Shown one piece after another: positions 7,581 to 16,832 of a stretch of 60,694 bases of DNA (its first letter is position 1; every line of letters begins with the position of its first letter). The notes below the pieces were generated by a model that saw only the letters and a list, made by a program, of their open reading frames with translations, searched no databases and had not been told where the DNA came from. A program made the position numbers and the translations under genes. Source of the stretch: Thermoplasmata archaeon (GTDB taxonomy: Archaea; Thermoplasmatota; Thermoplasmata; Thermoplasmatales; Thermoplasmataceae); contig JAKAQT010000001.1 of NCBI GenBank assembly GCA_021819605.1, positions 1 to 60,694 of the forward strand. The letters are read 5' to 3'.

Positions 7581-8144
7581 TCAGTAGTCTTTCCATCGCC
7601 CTGACATATCATTGTCGATGCCCATGAGATCCAGAACCCGCGATACAACGAAATTCACCATGTCACCGGCAGTCTCAGGCTTTGTGTAATATCCTGGCAT
7701 TGCAGGAGCCACAATCACTCCGTTCAAAGACAGCTTCAGCATGTTTTCAATGTATATGGAGCTCAGCGGCATCTCTCTGGGTACAATCACCATTCTCCTC
7801 CGCTCCTTCATGGAGACGGCGGCAACCCGTGTAATGAGAGTGTCAGCCATTCCTGTGGTCATCTTTGCAAGAGTGGTGTTGGAGCAGGGAATTATGACAA
7901 AGCTCCTGAATCTGAAGGATCCGGAACTCACCGGTGCAGCAAGGTCAGAATCCTCATAAACATGCTCAGCCAGTCTGGAAAAGTCCTCCACGGTCAGGCT
8001 GGTTTCAGCAGCCATGACTCTCTTTGCACCATCAGAAATGATCAGGTGGCGCTCGAAATTCTTCAGCGATTCAAGGAGCCTGAACGCGAGAACAGTTCCA
8101 GATGCCCCTGTCACGCCCACAACTATCCTGTTGTCTCCCTTCAA
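7581..8144 (-). CDS. ubiX: UbiX/Pad1-type flavin prenyltransferase
   Basis: 187 residues. UbiX joins a dimethylallyl group to FMN to make the prenylated flavin used by UbiD decarboxylases. The N-terminal VGVTGASGTVLAFRLLE (about residues 8-24) binds FMN phosphate; SGSFRFRSFVIIPCSNTTLA and VPREMPLSSIYIENMLKL are the other family blocks, and MPGYYTKPET closes the site. The start is probably TTG at 8144, since the nearby ATG (8156) leads to an immediate stop in another frame and a TATA-like CTTATATATC lies about 25-35 nt upstream. It is the first gene of ubiX-Mut7-C-pelA. A UbiD partner is not in the window; a UbiD-like step is used in some menaquinone pathways, which would fit the mqn genes here. 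Confidence 0.9.
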   Translation of the reverse strand: MKGDNRIVVGVTGASGTVLAFRLLESLKNFERHLIISDGAKRVMAAETSLTVEDFSRLAEHVYEDSDLAAPVSSGSFRFRSFVIIPCSNTTLAKMTTGMADTLITRVAAVSMKERRRMVIVPREMPLSSIYIENMLKLSLNGVIVAPAMPGYYTKPETAGDMVNFVVSRVLDLMGIDNDMSGRWKDY

Positions 8145-8188
8145 TGAATATCCATAAAAGATGTATATGGGATATATAAGTGATGGTC

Positions 8189-8764
8189 TCAGCGCTTTCT
8201 GTTGAAGTAGAAATACAGTACGAATGTGGCAGCGAATATCGCAACAATTATTGCTGCATCCCTGTAATCATCATAAAGGCTGACAACCCTTGGCTTAGAC
8301 CATGTAAATCCAGGGTAAGCGCCGGAATCAAGCGCCTTTATATTTGACAGGTGGCTGCCTCCACTGGTCACAAGGGATTGCTGTTTCTCAGTCATCTTGA
8401 ATGCGATTGTAAAATTCTGGACACTGGGAAAACCAATGGAAGACAGTGCAGTTATAAGTTCAAGTCCGTATGGGTTGAGGCCAGTGTATGACAGATCGAA
8501 CACTATGAGGTCCTGTGTTGCGTTTGCGCTCCAGTTGTATGATACATACGTACTGTTATCTATTATATCCGCAAAGAATGAATTCCACTCCGTGGTACTG
8601 ATTGTATAGTGGGTTTCAGTTCCGTTTATATAATAGGTGGCGGAGGGAAGGCTCGATGGTGGCGGATTCAGTGTGGGAGTGCTTCCCATGGCGGATATCG
8701 GAGCAACGGCCAGCACAAAAACGAATGCCAGGGCCGCCAGTGAAATGACTGTCTTGTTTTTCAT
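8189..8764 (-). CDS. Exported membrane-anchored protein of unknown function
   Basis: A 191-residue protein not matched to any family I know. The start is taken at the ATG at 8764 (MKNKTVIS); the longer reading to 8824 would place a charged 20-residue tail before the signal peptide. Residues 1-25 form a signal peptide (hydrophobic core ISLAALAFVFVLAVAPISA). The outer part (about 30-160) has several N-glycosylation sequons and alternating beta-type sequence. A C-terminal transmembrane helix (DAAIIVAIFAATFVLYFYF) ends in the basic stop NRKR. It would sit on the outer membrane face with a tiny cytoplasmic tail. The large surface-protein gene lies directly upstream on the same strand; the two may be functionally linked. 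Confidence 0.7.
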   Translation of the reverse strand: MKNKTVISLAALAFVFVLAVAPISAMGSTPTLNPPPSSLPSATYYINGTETHYTISTTEWNSFFADIIDNSTYVSYNWSANATQDLIVFDLSYTGLNPYGLELITALSSIGFPSVQNFTIAFKMTEKQQSLVTSGGSHLSNIKALDSGAYPGFTWSKPRVVSLYDDYRDAAIIVAIFAATFVLYFYFNRKR

Positions 8765-8833
8765 GAAATTGAATCCCAAGCAGATATGAATTTCTGTAAA
8801 TAAGTTTTTCACTGCAATTTTCAATACACGGAT

Positions 8834-11800
8834 TCAGTTCCCCTTTCTTGCCATCGAAGGATCCATGGCGTATTTCTGGCCATCAGGATCAGCAAGTATG
8901 AGGATTTTCCCGCGATCTGCCATTCTTCTGAGGGTCGATTCCATGGTCTTCCTCCTGATTCTGCTAGCCTTGCCTTTCTTCATAATTTCACGTATGCTTC
9001 TGTTTCTCATTTCCATTATAAGTTCTGTTGCGGCATCCTCATCTGCAGCATAGGCAAGCTGCCTGTATGCAACCACGGATACCGGGATCATGGCTGCCAG
9101 TGTCTCAGGAACGAATCCCAGGGTAAAAATCGTCCTGGTTGTGCTTCTCTCCTGGCCGTTAAAACGGACATCAAGATTCACCGTGTGGTACCCGGGAAGC
9201 AGAAAAATGCTCAATGAAGCCCCTCCATAGGATTGCCCGGATACAGTCCATGTGTATCTGAGGTTTTGAAGGTCAGCGCCACGGACAACAGGATGAAATT
9301 CTGCAAAACCTGATAGAATGCTGTACGCAATCCCTATGCCTGTTATCTGAGGATAGTATGTGACGTTTATTCCACTGATTTCTGTGCTGTTCATGTTTCC
9401 GCACATGTCCCTGGCTGTCAGGAATACGCTGTAGTTTCCGTCGGCATTGAAGTTCATGGTGACATTGCCCCTGCCTGTATACCCCGAATACAGGACTCTG
9501 GAATTGCTCATTTTGATCTCAATGTATGCCGGTACGGCATCCGTAACAGAAAAGGCCAGTGTGGTGGTGTTTGTGCCTGAGAGATTCAGGCCCGCAACTC
9601 TTACAGATATTGCAGGAGGCCGATCATAGCTGGCTACCCTGATGGCCTCCCTGGCAGAATTGTTCCAGAGGCTCCTGGCGTAAAGTGTCACGTTGTAGGT
9701 TGAATTTCCATAGGGTAAAGTTATTTTTCCGTCATCAGCAGGCTGGATTGCCCAGGATCTTCCGCTGCTTATGTTTGCTAAGATGGATACGTTGGCACTG
9801 TTCGCGTCCGGAAAATGCAACACAGTTGAATTTGTGTAGATGACGCGCTTCGGAAAAGAGGGCACAACCGGAATGGTGTTGTTCACGCTCCATGATAAGT
9901 TACTGTAGGAAATCAGGCCGCTCCTGCCAGTTGCCTCAAGATTCATGTGATAAGTGCCGTTCTCGTGGAACAGGCCGCTGTCCCGATCTAGGATAATATT
10001 CCAGTTTTTTCCTGTGACTTCCCACTCTCCAATCACATTGCCGCAATAAATGATGGATGTAGATATCCGTGATGTTACATTGCTGGTAACGTTGATTGTC
10101 ATGCTGTTAGTTGTCGAATCACCATAGAATGAAAGCATACGGGGCCCGGATGTGATCACACTCAGCATGGGCCGGAACGTCTCAATCCCAAAGCTCCTGG
10201 AACCAAGGAAAACAGTCTGGCCATCAAGAAGCGTTGCATTGAGTGACAGAACATAATTCCCGTTTGTCAGATTGAGAGTTGTCCGGTTGGTGTCAAGTTG
10301 ATATGAGAGATTCCTGGCGGCACCGCGGACATAAAGGTCGTAATATGAAACGTTTCCCACTCCTCCCCATTGTACAGTTATGTTGTTCCTGCTGTAGTAC
10401 GTTCCATTTGTTATGCCTATGGAGGTTATGCCTGAAATGCCCTTTATGGTGGTGTAGTTAAACCATCTGGAATGCACTATTCCGAAACTGTCTGTATAGT
10501 TTACCCAGAGGATCATATTTCCGGGACTGGAAGACACAAACAGGCCGAAATTCAGGTAATTTGTGGTGTACGTTCCGCCGTTCCATTCTACGCTTGTTGT
10601 GCCATTGCCAGAGGTGCCAGTTATATTTATGGTAAATCCCTGTGACTGGGAGATGTATGTCCCATTGCCTGGATTCACATATATGTCAGGTCTCTGGCTG
10701 TCAATTGAAACCTCTTCATAGGCTGAGGATGAATAACCGGCCATGTTTCTGGCTGTCACGGTAAGCCGGTATGTTCCGGTTGGAAAAAGGGAGGCATTGA
10801 TTGTGATGCTGCCGTTACTGGCCGCAAGGTCCGTCCCGCCAATGGCCGCATTCAGGCTGTATGTCAGGTTTGAATGCACAGAGTATCCCACAGTGGAATT
10901 GTGTGTTATTATTCCTGCCGGCTCCAGACTGATGCTTATGCCATCTGGAGACAGTGGCTCTGCGCTGCCGTAAAATATGTATATATCGCTGCCGGCAGCA
11001 AGTGTACCTGCGGAGGCATTTTCATCAATATAAACTCCTGTTATATTCTGAACAAAAATGTTGCTCATAATGGCATAATACGGGCTCAGGAACTCAGCCT
11101 GCCCTGAATCCATATGCAGTGCAGTGTCTCCGCTCCCTGACCAGGAGTTCAGGGTTCCATTGGTAATAAGCATCCGGCTGTAATTCTCAGGATCAAGCAA
11201 GAATGAATAATTTCCACTGGCCGTTGAGTTCATCAGAACTCCGTATATGCCGTCTGTTTCCCAGGCCAAGCCTGTGCTCACAACATTCCCGTTGAGCGTC
11301 TGCCCAGGAGACATGGTCATATTTAGTGTTTTACTGAGAATGAAATAACTGGTCTCCCCAGATGAGAGATTTAGATCCATTCCGGTAAGGTTCCCGTGTG
11401 ACTGGTTCACGGCCACAAGTGAGCTGTTCCTGCCCAGAGAGATATTGTATGATGTGGATGTCCTGCTTGTGAAATTAATTGCTACCAGTGAGAAGCGGGA
11501 AACCATTACAAAGCTGCCACCCAGAAAGAAGACTCCGGTGAAATAGGGAAAATGTCCATGGGAAAGTGCACTGGACACTGAAAGGTCTGTCAGGTTGATG
11601 GCAATCATATCCACTTCTGTACTGTTTCCACAGGCAATATATTCCATGTTGCCGGATACCGCAGAGACAAAGTTTCCTCCGGAGATTGGCTGTATCTGGG
11701 TCAGGATACCTGCAGTCTGGTTGGCGTAATTCCAGTATGAAACGGAAACGTTGCTGGAATACGCAACGAACAGGACATCGTTCAGTTCAGGGTCCAGTAC

Positions 11801-12607
11801 CGGGTTTGATGCGCTTCGAATGCCGTGGGTTACATTTCCGGACTGCTGCAACTCGTATGAATAGTTTCTGGACTGCAGCGGGCTAAAGCCTTCATTATGC
11901 CCGGTAACGTAGAGCCCATCCAGGGTGATGCTGCAGTTGCTCCCGCCGACCAGAAGGCTGAAATTACCGGGTTGCACTGTACTGTTGACCGATACAGTGA
12001 TGGGGAAATTCCCGGTTGAGTTGTATCCACTCTCAGCTGAAAAGAATACCTTGCCGGGATACAGGCTGTTCCATGATAATTCAACTGTCTGGAACGCGTC
12101 CATTGCTGGATCCTGCCCCAGATTCTGCATTGTTTTTCCGTAGATATACTGACGGGAGACGCCATTTTTCTGATCACCGGGACCAAAAAAGTAGTGGATG
12201 ATATTGCGGCCGCCCTGCATTATGGCTAGGTTGTCAATGGTTGTCAGCAGGTTTTCTGCATCACTCCATGAGTAAGTGATCTTCAGGCTTTCATTGGCTG
12301 TCCCGTTGAGATTTATGTAAAAATATTCCGGGCTGGATATGGGGGCGCTTGTATTGATATTGAATCCGGAAACTGGCGCTGCGCTTCCCTCAGCCATGTG
12401 TGAATAGGAATTGAGCGGTGTGTTGTCGAAGCTCACCCAGCTTGTGTTTGCAGGATACTGTCCAGATGAAATGGCCGTGAAGTTATAGTGGCCTGGGCTA
12501 CTGACGGGAGCTTGAATATTTGACCCTGATGAAACCTCGGACGTAAATACCGTAATCGGTATAAATAAACTTAATACTATTATAACTATTAATACCTTAA
12601 ATGCCAT
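8834..12607 (-). CDS. Giant surface glycoprotein-like receptor with C-terminal cytoplasmic winged-helix-like domain
   Basis: 1257 residues, by far the largest gene here. An N-terminal signal anchor (VLIVIIVLSLFIPITVF) is followed by about 1100 residues of beta-rich, Ser/Thr/Asn/Gly-rich sequence with several dozen N-X-S/T sequons. Residues about 250-560 contain repeated short strands (such as NDVLFVAYSSNVSVSYW) that look like propeller blades; about 560-1130 resemble successive Ig-like or PKD-like modules (repeats of YRLTVTARNMAGYSSS type). A hydrophobic segment around 1162-1186 is a likely membrane helix. The last 71 residues are charged and read as a winged helix: a recognition-type helix (RKTMESTLRRMADRGK) and a wing (ILILADPDGQKYAMD). 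No enzymatic motif is seen. A TATA-like element lies about 26 nt before the ATG. Confidence 0.75.
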   Translation of the reverse strand: MAFKVLIVIIVLSLFIPITVFTSEVSSGSNIQAPVSSPGHYNFTAISSGQYPANTSWVSFDNTPLNSYSHMAEGSAAPVSGFNINTSAPISSPEYFYINLNGTANESLKITYSWSDAENLLTTIDNLAIMQGGRNIIHYFFGPGDQKNGVSRQYIYGKTMQNLGQDPAMDAFQTVELSWNSLYPGKVFFSAESGYNSTGNFPITVSVNSTVQPGNFSLLVGGSNCSITLDGLYVTGHNEGFSPLQSRNYSYELQQSGNVTHGIRSASNPVLDPELNDVLFVAYSSNVSVSYWNYANQTAGILTQIQPISGGNFVSAVSGNMEYIACGNSTEVDMIAINLTDLSVSSALSHGHFPYFTGVFFLGGSFVMVSRFSLVAINFTSRTSTSYNISLGRNSSLVAVNQSHGNLTGMDLNLSSGETSYFILSKTLNMTMSPGQTLNGNVVSTGLAWETDGIYGVLMNSTASGNYSFLLDPENYSRMLITNGTLNSWSGSGDTALHMDSGQAEFLSPYYAIMSNIFVQNITGVYIDENASAGTLAAGSDIYIFYGSAEPLSPDGISISLEPAGIITHNSTVGYSVHSNLTYSLNAAIGGTDLAASNGSITINASLFPTGTYRLTVTARNMAGYSSSAYEEVSIDSQRPDIYVNPGNGTYISQSQGFTINITGTSGNGTTSVEWNGGTYTTNYLNFGLFVSSSPGNMILWVNYTDSFGIVHSRWFNYTTIKGISGITSIGITNGTYYSRNNITVQWGGVGNVSYYDLYVRGAARNLSYQLDTNRTTLNLTNGNYVLSLNATLLDGQTVFLGSRSFGIETFRPMLSVITSGPRMLSFYGDSTTNSMTINVTSNVTSRISTSIIYCGNVIGEWEVTGKNWNIILDRDSGLFHENGTYHMNLEATGRSGLISYSNLSWSVNNTIPVVPSFPKRVIYTNSTVLHFPDANSANVSILANISSGRSWAIQPADDGKITLPYGNSTYNVTLYARSLWNNSAREAIRVASYDRPPAISVRVAGLNLSGTNTTTLAFSVTDAVPAYIEIKMSNSRVLYSGYTGRGNVTMNFNADGNYSVFLTARDMCGNMNSTEISGINVTYYPQITGIGIAYSILSGFAEFHPVVRGADLQNLRYTWTVSGQSYGGASLSIFLLPGYHTVNLDVRFNGQERSTTRTIFTLGFVPETLAAMIPVSVVAYRQLAYAADEDAATELIMEMRNRSIREIMKKGKASRIRRKTMESTLRRMADRGKILILADPDGQKYAMDPSMARKGN

Positions 12608-12705
12608 AGATTAATGAATTACCCTTAAGGTATAAGTTATATAAAAAATATCCATGAACCACGTGAATTGAACTATTATATGCAGGCAGGCAATGGAGTA
12701 ATAAC
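12608..12705. promoter_or_regulatory. Divergent promoter region, surface protein and GAPDH
   Basis: Minus strand: a CTTATACC element (12629-12636) is about 26 nt from the surface-protein ATG at 12607. Plus strand: CTATTATATG (12673-12682) is about 28 nt from the GAPDH ATG at 12706. Both support leaderless transcripts. The palindrome CCTTAAGG (about 12623-12630) lies at the edge of the minus-strand box and may be an operator. Confidence 0.45.
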
Positions 12706-13719
12706 ATGATCAAGGTAGGAATCAATGGTTATGGTACCATCGGCAGGAGAGTCGCTCAGGCAGTAAGATTGCAGAAGGACATGATTGTGACAGGCATAGT
12801 GAAAACAAGGCCGGATTATGTGGCCGAATCAGCCATGCATGATTTCAGGATATTTGCGGCTGATGCAAAATCGCTGGAATCGTTCAACAACTCTTCGCTG
12901 AAGGCATCCGGGACGCTGGAAGACCTCATATCTGATTCCGATATAATTGTGGATGCAACTCCTGAAGGAATGGGCAGGAAGAATATTGAAACCTACAGGA
13001 AGAATGGACTCAAGGCCATCTTCCAGGGAGGCGAGGATCATGAGATCGCCCAGGCCTCATTCAATGCATACTCAAATTTCATGGATTCCTGGGGAAAGGA
13101 CTACGTCAGGGTTGTATCATGCAACACCACGGCCCTGGCCAGGACCGTGACATCTGTCCGGAAATCATTTGGTGTGAAGCACGTAAGTGCCACGCTCATA
13201 AGAAGGGCCACAGACCCAAATGACAGCTCAAAGGGGCCCATAAACGCACTGGAGCCAAGCCTGAAATTTCCGTCACACCACGCCCCCGATCTGCAGACAG
13301 TCATTGGCAATGTTGATGTCGACACTGTGGCCATAAAGGCACCCACCACACTGATGCATGTCCATGTTGTGAGCATTGATCTGGAAAAACAGGCGGACCA
13401 GAAGCAGGTCATGGCCGAGATGGGCAGGTACAGGCGCATTATGCTGGTGTCCGGCAAATCTGGCCTCACGTCCACTGCGCAGATAATGGACATGGCCAGG
13501 GAGATGGGCAGATCCCGGTCTGATCTTTATGAAATAGCAGTGTGGAAGGAAAGCGTAAACTTAAAAGGTACGAAACTCAATTACATACAGGCAGTTCATC
13601 AGGAAAGCGATGTGGTACCCGAAAATGTGGACGCAATCAGGGCCATGTTCCAGTTAATGGATGATGAAAAATCCATTTCTGAGACTGATAAGACGCTGAA
13701 TATTGGAAAAAGGGTGTAA
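12706..13719 (+). CDS. gap: Archaeal type II glyceraldehyde-3-phosphate dehydrogenase, phosphorylating
   Basis: A 337-residue enzyme that interconverts glyceraldehyde-3-phosphate plus phosphate and 1,3-bisphosphoglycerate with NAD(P); in archaea it mainly serves gluconeogenesis. The Rossmann nucleotide-binding start is VGINGYGTIGRRVAQAV, and SCNTTAL near residue 140 holds the catalytic Cys of the archaeal type. Downstream RRATDPNDSSKGPINAL and APTTLMHVHVVSIDL are the archaeal sugar-phosphate and catalytic-domain blocks. The length is that of the archaeal family (about 335-345). Its stop is 2 nt before the radA ATG, so the two are translationally close; GAPDH with radA is not an obvious functional pair. 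Confidence 0.95.
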   Translation: MIKVGINGYGTIGRRVAQAVRLQKDMIVTGIVKTRPDYVAESAMHDFRIFAADAKSLESFNNSSLKASGTLEDLISDSDIIVDATPEGMGRKNIETYRKNGLKAIFQGGEDHEIAQASFNAYSNFMDSWGKDYVRVVSCNTTALARTVTSVRKSFGVKHVSATLIRRATDPNDSSKGPINALEPSLKFPSHHAPDLQTVIGNVDVDTVAIKAPTTLMHVHVVSIDLEKQADQKQVMAEMGRYRRIMLVSGKSGLTSTAQIMDMAREMGRSRSDLYEIAVWKESVNLKGTKLNYIQAVHQESDVVPENVDAIRAMFQLMDDEKSISETDKTLNIGKRV

Positions 13720-13721
13720 CA

Positions 13722-14687
13722 ATGGTTGAAAGCAAGGAGCAGAAGAAATACACAATAGAGGATTTGCCCGGAGTGGGAGAAGCAACAGCAGAGAAACTTA
13801 GAGAGAATGGTTACGATGACGTTATGACCATAGCCGTTGCATCCCCCAAGGATCTTTCGGATGTTGCAGGCATCGCTGAGGGAAATGCATCAAAGATAAT
13901 AGCCGCTGCCAGGAAATATGCGGATGTTGGCAATTTCGAGACCGGCGAAGAAATACTCGAGCGCAGGAGGGAAGTGAAGAAACTCACCACAGGCAGCAAG
14001 AATCTCGACAACCTCCTAGGTGGTGGATTCGAGACGCAGTCCATAACGGAATTCTTCGGTGAATTCGGATCGGGCAAGACCCAGATCATGCACCAGGCCG
14101 CCGTGAATGCAACAATGCCCGTGGAAAATGGTGGCTTTGATTCAGACGTCCTGATCATAGATACTGAGAACACATTCAGGCCGGAGAGAATCATTCAGAT
14201 GTCCAAGTTCAGGGGGCTTGATCCGGAAAAGGTCCTGAAGCGCATCCATGTGGCAAGGGCCTACAACTCGCATCACCAGATACTCCTTGCTGAAAGGGCA
14301 TCGGAACTTGCCAAGGAATTCCCAATCAAGCTTCTTATAGTGGATTCCCTGACATCACATTTCAGATCGGAATACATGGGAAGGGGCTCACTGGCAGAGA
14401 GGCAGCAGCTTCTTAACAGGCATATGCACGACCTTCTGAAATTCGGTACAATATATAACGCCGTTATAACGGTGACAAACCAGGTTTCGGCCAGGCCGGA
14501 CGTGTTCTTTGGGGACCCAACTGCGCCAATTGGCGGAAATGTTGTGGGGCACACCGCAACGTTCAGGATATATCTCAGGAAGAGTAAGGGGGGCAAGAGA
14601 ATTGCCAGGCTCATCGATTCGCCCTATCTTCCTGAAGGGGAGACAGTAATCCAGATCTCCGAGGATGGAGTAATAGATGGAGTGTAA
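13722..14687 (+). CDS. radA: RadA recombinase
   Basis: A 321-residue archaeal RecA/Rad51 homologue that forms filaments on single-stranded DNA and drives strand exchange. An N-terminal helix-hairpin-helix domain (about residues 8-65, LPGVGEATAEKLRENGYDD) precedes the ATPase core: Walker A GEFGSGKT (about 112-119), Walker B LLIVDSLTSH (about 207-216), and the DNA-binding L1/L2 region with YNAVITVTNQV. The C-terminal GHTATFRIYLRKSKGGKR is typical of RadA. No intein is present. It is the middle gene of GAPDH-radA-ACT regulator, with 13 nt to the next gene. Confidence 0.97.
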   Translation: MVESKEQKKYTIEDLPGVGEATAEKLRENGYDDVMTIAVASPKDLSDVAGIAEGNASKIIAAARKYADVGNFETGEEILERRREVKKLTTGSKNLDNLLGGGFETQSITEFFGEFGSGKTQIMHQAAVNATMPVENGGFDSDVLIIDTENTFRPERIIQMSKFRGLDPEKVLKRIHVARAYNSHHQILLAERASELAKEFPIKLLIVDSLTSHFRSEYMGRGSLAERQQLLNRHMHDLLKFGTIYNAVITVTNQVSARPDVFFGDPTAPIGGNVVGHTATFRIYLRKSKGGKRIARLIDSPYLPEGETVIQISEDGVIDGV

Positions 14688-14700
14688 ATAAGACTGGAAA

Positions 14701-15216
14701 ATGTGGAAATACATAAACGACAACTTTGCAAGATACCCTTCACAGATAAAGGTGCTGAGAAAGCTGATCTCACTCGGCTTATCCGTGAGGAAAGATCATG
14801 AGAATATGCCCAGGGTTTACTGCGGCGACGTGGAGGTTAAGGCCTCCGCCATTGCCCAGGCACTGGGCGTTGACAGGAGGGCTGTCATTGAGATACTGGG
14901 CAAGATAATCGGCGATCCTGAGCTTTCCAACTTCTACTCACAGTTGAAGCCTGTTCCTGATTTCTCGATGGTAAGCTCAAGGCTTGGCATGGGCGTGATT
15001 CAGATAGTTCCGACTTCTGCAACACAGCCCGGCATAATTTCAGGGGTCTCACAGGTAATTGCCAGGGAAAGCATCAGCATAAGGCAGGTCATTGTTGACG
15101 ATCCTGAGCTTGTGGACAGTCCAAGGGCTACAATAGTTACGGACAGCCCAATCCCGGGGCACCTCCTGTCTGACCTGAAGAAGATTCCCGGCGTTGAAGC
15201 TGTGGTGATACTCTAG
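14701..15216 (+). CDS. HTH and ACT domain regulator of amino-acid metabolism (COG2150-like)
   Basis: 171 residues. The N-terminal half (about 1-85) is helical with a helix-turn-helix-like segment (VKASAIAQALGVDRRAVIEIL). The C-terminal half (about 95-171) has the ACT fold pattern: GVIQIVPTSATQPGIISGVSQVIARESISIRQVIVDD, then ATIVTD and a final VEAVVIL strand. Proteins of this architecture are predicted to bind an amino acid and regulate transcription; the ligand is not known. It is probably co-transcribed with GAPDH and radA. Its stop overlaps the end of purK on the other strand by 4 nt, leaving no room for separate terminators. Confidence 0.75.
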   Translation: MWKYINDNFARYPSQIKVLRKLISLGLSVRKDHENMPRVYCGDVEVKASAIAQALGVDRRAVIEILGKIIGDPELSNFYSQLKPVPDFSMVSSRLGMGVIQIVPTSATQPGIISGVSQVIARESISIRQVIVDDPELVDSPRATIVTDSPIPGHLLSDLKKIPGVEAVVIL

Positions 15217-16301
15217 GAATACTCCAGGAAATCAAGGATATTTCCGCCATACATAATGTCAATCAGCGCATCAATCCTGTCTTTAACCTCACCTGCTGAA
15301 CTGGCAACAACATTCACATGGCCAACTTTCCTTCTCTTCTTGGCATTGTCTTTTCCGTACCAGTAGATCTGGGTTCCCGGTATTTCAAGAATCCTGTTCT
15401 TCAGTTCTTCGCTGATCTGTCTTCCTATTATATTCACTATGCCGGATGCAGACAGTAATTCCGGTTCCGGTACAGGAAGCCCTGCTATGGCCCTGATATG
15501 CTGTTCGAACTGGGATATGGTGGACCCCAGCAGAGTGTGGTGCCCAGAGTTGTGGACCCTGGGGGAAAACTCATTAATTATGGGCTTCCCTTCCCTGATG
15601 AAGAATTCAATCCCCATGACACCGGTGTAATCCAGTTTCTCAAGGAGTTTCATGGCAACATCTTTCATACCGGTATCGGGGAACGGGGCTACGTTGTAGA
15701 CCAGCATTCCCTTCATGTTCACGTTCAGGGAAGCCGTATGGAAAGCCATCTTTCCGTGGATATCCCTGGATGCTATGACTGATGCTTCCTGGCTGAAGTC
15801 CACGAATTCCTCCAGCACATATTTGCCCTCCGGCATCTCCTCAGGAATACTGCCGGGTGACACGGGATACTGGCCCTTGCCGTCATATCCACCCATGGCC
15901 GATTTTGCTATTGATCGATCAAACTCCTTGGAAGCTTTCCTGAGTTCCTCAGGGCTGTTCACAACAGTGAAAGGCGCCACCGGCAGGCTGGCATCTCGCA
16001 GGAATTCCTTTTCGAGGGACCGGTCCCTCTTGAGCCTTATGGGGAGCATCCCCGGCCTCAGTTTTCCCATGGAATCAGCATAATCAAGAACCCTGTCGTC
16101 AACATGCTCGAACTCGTATGTCACAACGTCTGATGAATCAACAAAATCCCTGTACTGGGGGTAGGTGAAGCCATGATCCGAGATGCGCACGCCCGGCTTT
16201 GAGAAATCTGAATCAATGCTGTTGAATCCGTATCCCAGCTTCCGCCCTTCCAGCACCATCATCCAGCCCAGCTGACCGCCGCCGATTATGCCTACGTTCA
16301 T
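15213..16301 (-). CDS. purK: N5-carboxyaminoimidazole ribonucleotide synthase
   Basis: A 362-residue ATP-grasp enzyme of purine synthesis that carboxylates AIR with bicarbonate and ATP to give N5-CAIR, the substrate for PurE. GIIGGGQLGWMMVLEGRKLGY at the N-terminus is the family's nucleotide-binding start; KSAMGGYDGKGQYP is the ATP-grasp glycine loop and MGIEFFIREGKPIINEFSPRVHNSGHHTL holds the metal-binding Glu and Asn residues. The start codon overlaps the stop of purE by 4 nt (ATGA type), giving a purE-purK operon read leftward. Confidence 0.95.
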   Translation of the reverse strand: MNVGIIGGGQLGWMMVLEGRKLGYGFNSIDSDFSKPGVRISDHGFTYPQYRDFVDSSDVVTYEFEHVDDRVLDYADSMGKLRPGMLPIRLKRDRSLEKEFLRDASLPVAPFTVVNSPEELRKASKEFDRSIAKSAMGGYDGKGQYPVSPGSIPEEMPEGKYVLEEFVDFSQEASVIASRDIHGKMAFHTASLNVNMKGMLVYNVAPFPDTGMKDVAMKLLEKLDYTGVMGIEFFIREGKPIINEFSPRVHNSGHHTLLGSTISQFEQHIRAIAGLPVPEPELLSASGIVNIIGRQISEELKNRILEIPGTQIYWYGKDNAKKRRKVGHVNVVASSAGEVKDRIDALIDIMYGGNILDFLEYS

Positions 16302-16771
16302 TCCAGCTTTTCACCCAGGACCTTCTTTGTCTGGTTTTCCATGAACTTCCTTACCTTCTCAGCAACTTCAGGATACTTTATGCCTAGAATCCTTGCAGCC
16401 AGCAGTGCCGCATTCCTTGATCCACCTATTGCTACAGTTGCCACAGGAATTCCTGCAGGCATCTGCACTATGGACAGGAGTGAATCAATGCCGTTCAGGC
16501 TCCTTGTCTGGATGGGAACGCCTATTACAGGAAGTGGGGTGAGCGCTGCGGTCATACCCGGAAGGTGTGCGGATCCGCCGGCCCCGGCTATGATGACCTC
16601 AATCCCTCTTGACTGGGCGCTCTTTGCATATTCATACATAAGATCAGGTGTCCTGTGCGCAGAAACTATCCTGTATTCGACCTCAATTCCCAGTTCGCCC
16701 AGGACGGTTATGGCATCCCTCATGTGATCGAAATCGCTGCTGCTGCCCATGATTACTCCAACTTTTGCCAT
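16298..16771 (-). CDS. purE: N5-carboxyaminoimidazole ribonucleotide mutase (class I PurE)
   Basis: 157 residues. It moves the carboxyl group of N5-CAIR to C4, giving CAIR. The class I signatures are MGSSSDFDHM (residues 8-17), SAHRTPDLM with the catalytic His (about 38-46), and AGGSAHLPGM (about 63-72). Presence of purK supports class I rather than the carbon-dioxide-dependent class II. A TATA-like TTTTATACC at about 16789-16797 is some 22-26 nt before the ATG, so this gene opens the operon on a leaderless transcript. Confidence 0.95.
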   Translation of the reverse strand: MAKVGVIMGSSSDFDHMRDAITVLGELGIEVEYRIVSAHRTPDLMYEYAKSAQSRGIEVIIAGAGGSAHLPGMTAALTPLPVIGVPIQTRSLNGIDSLLSIVQMPAGIPVATVAIGGSRNAALLAARILGIKYPEVAEKVRKFMENQTKKVLGEKLE

Positions 16772-16832
16772 GCTTAGAAATTTGCAGATGGTATAAAAGG
16801 GATTGCAGATTCCATCACGGCGGGTTCAGCCA

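Noticed and set aside
12623..12630. CCTTAAGG palindrome as a definite operator
   Set aside because: Eight bases of symmetry are common by chance; kept only as a remark in the promoter entry.
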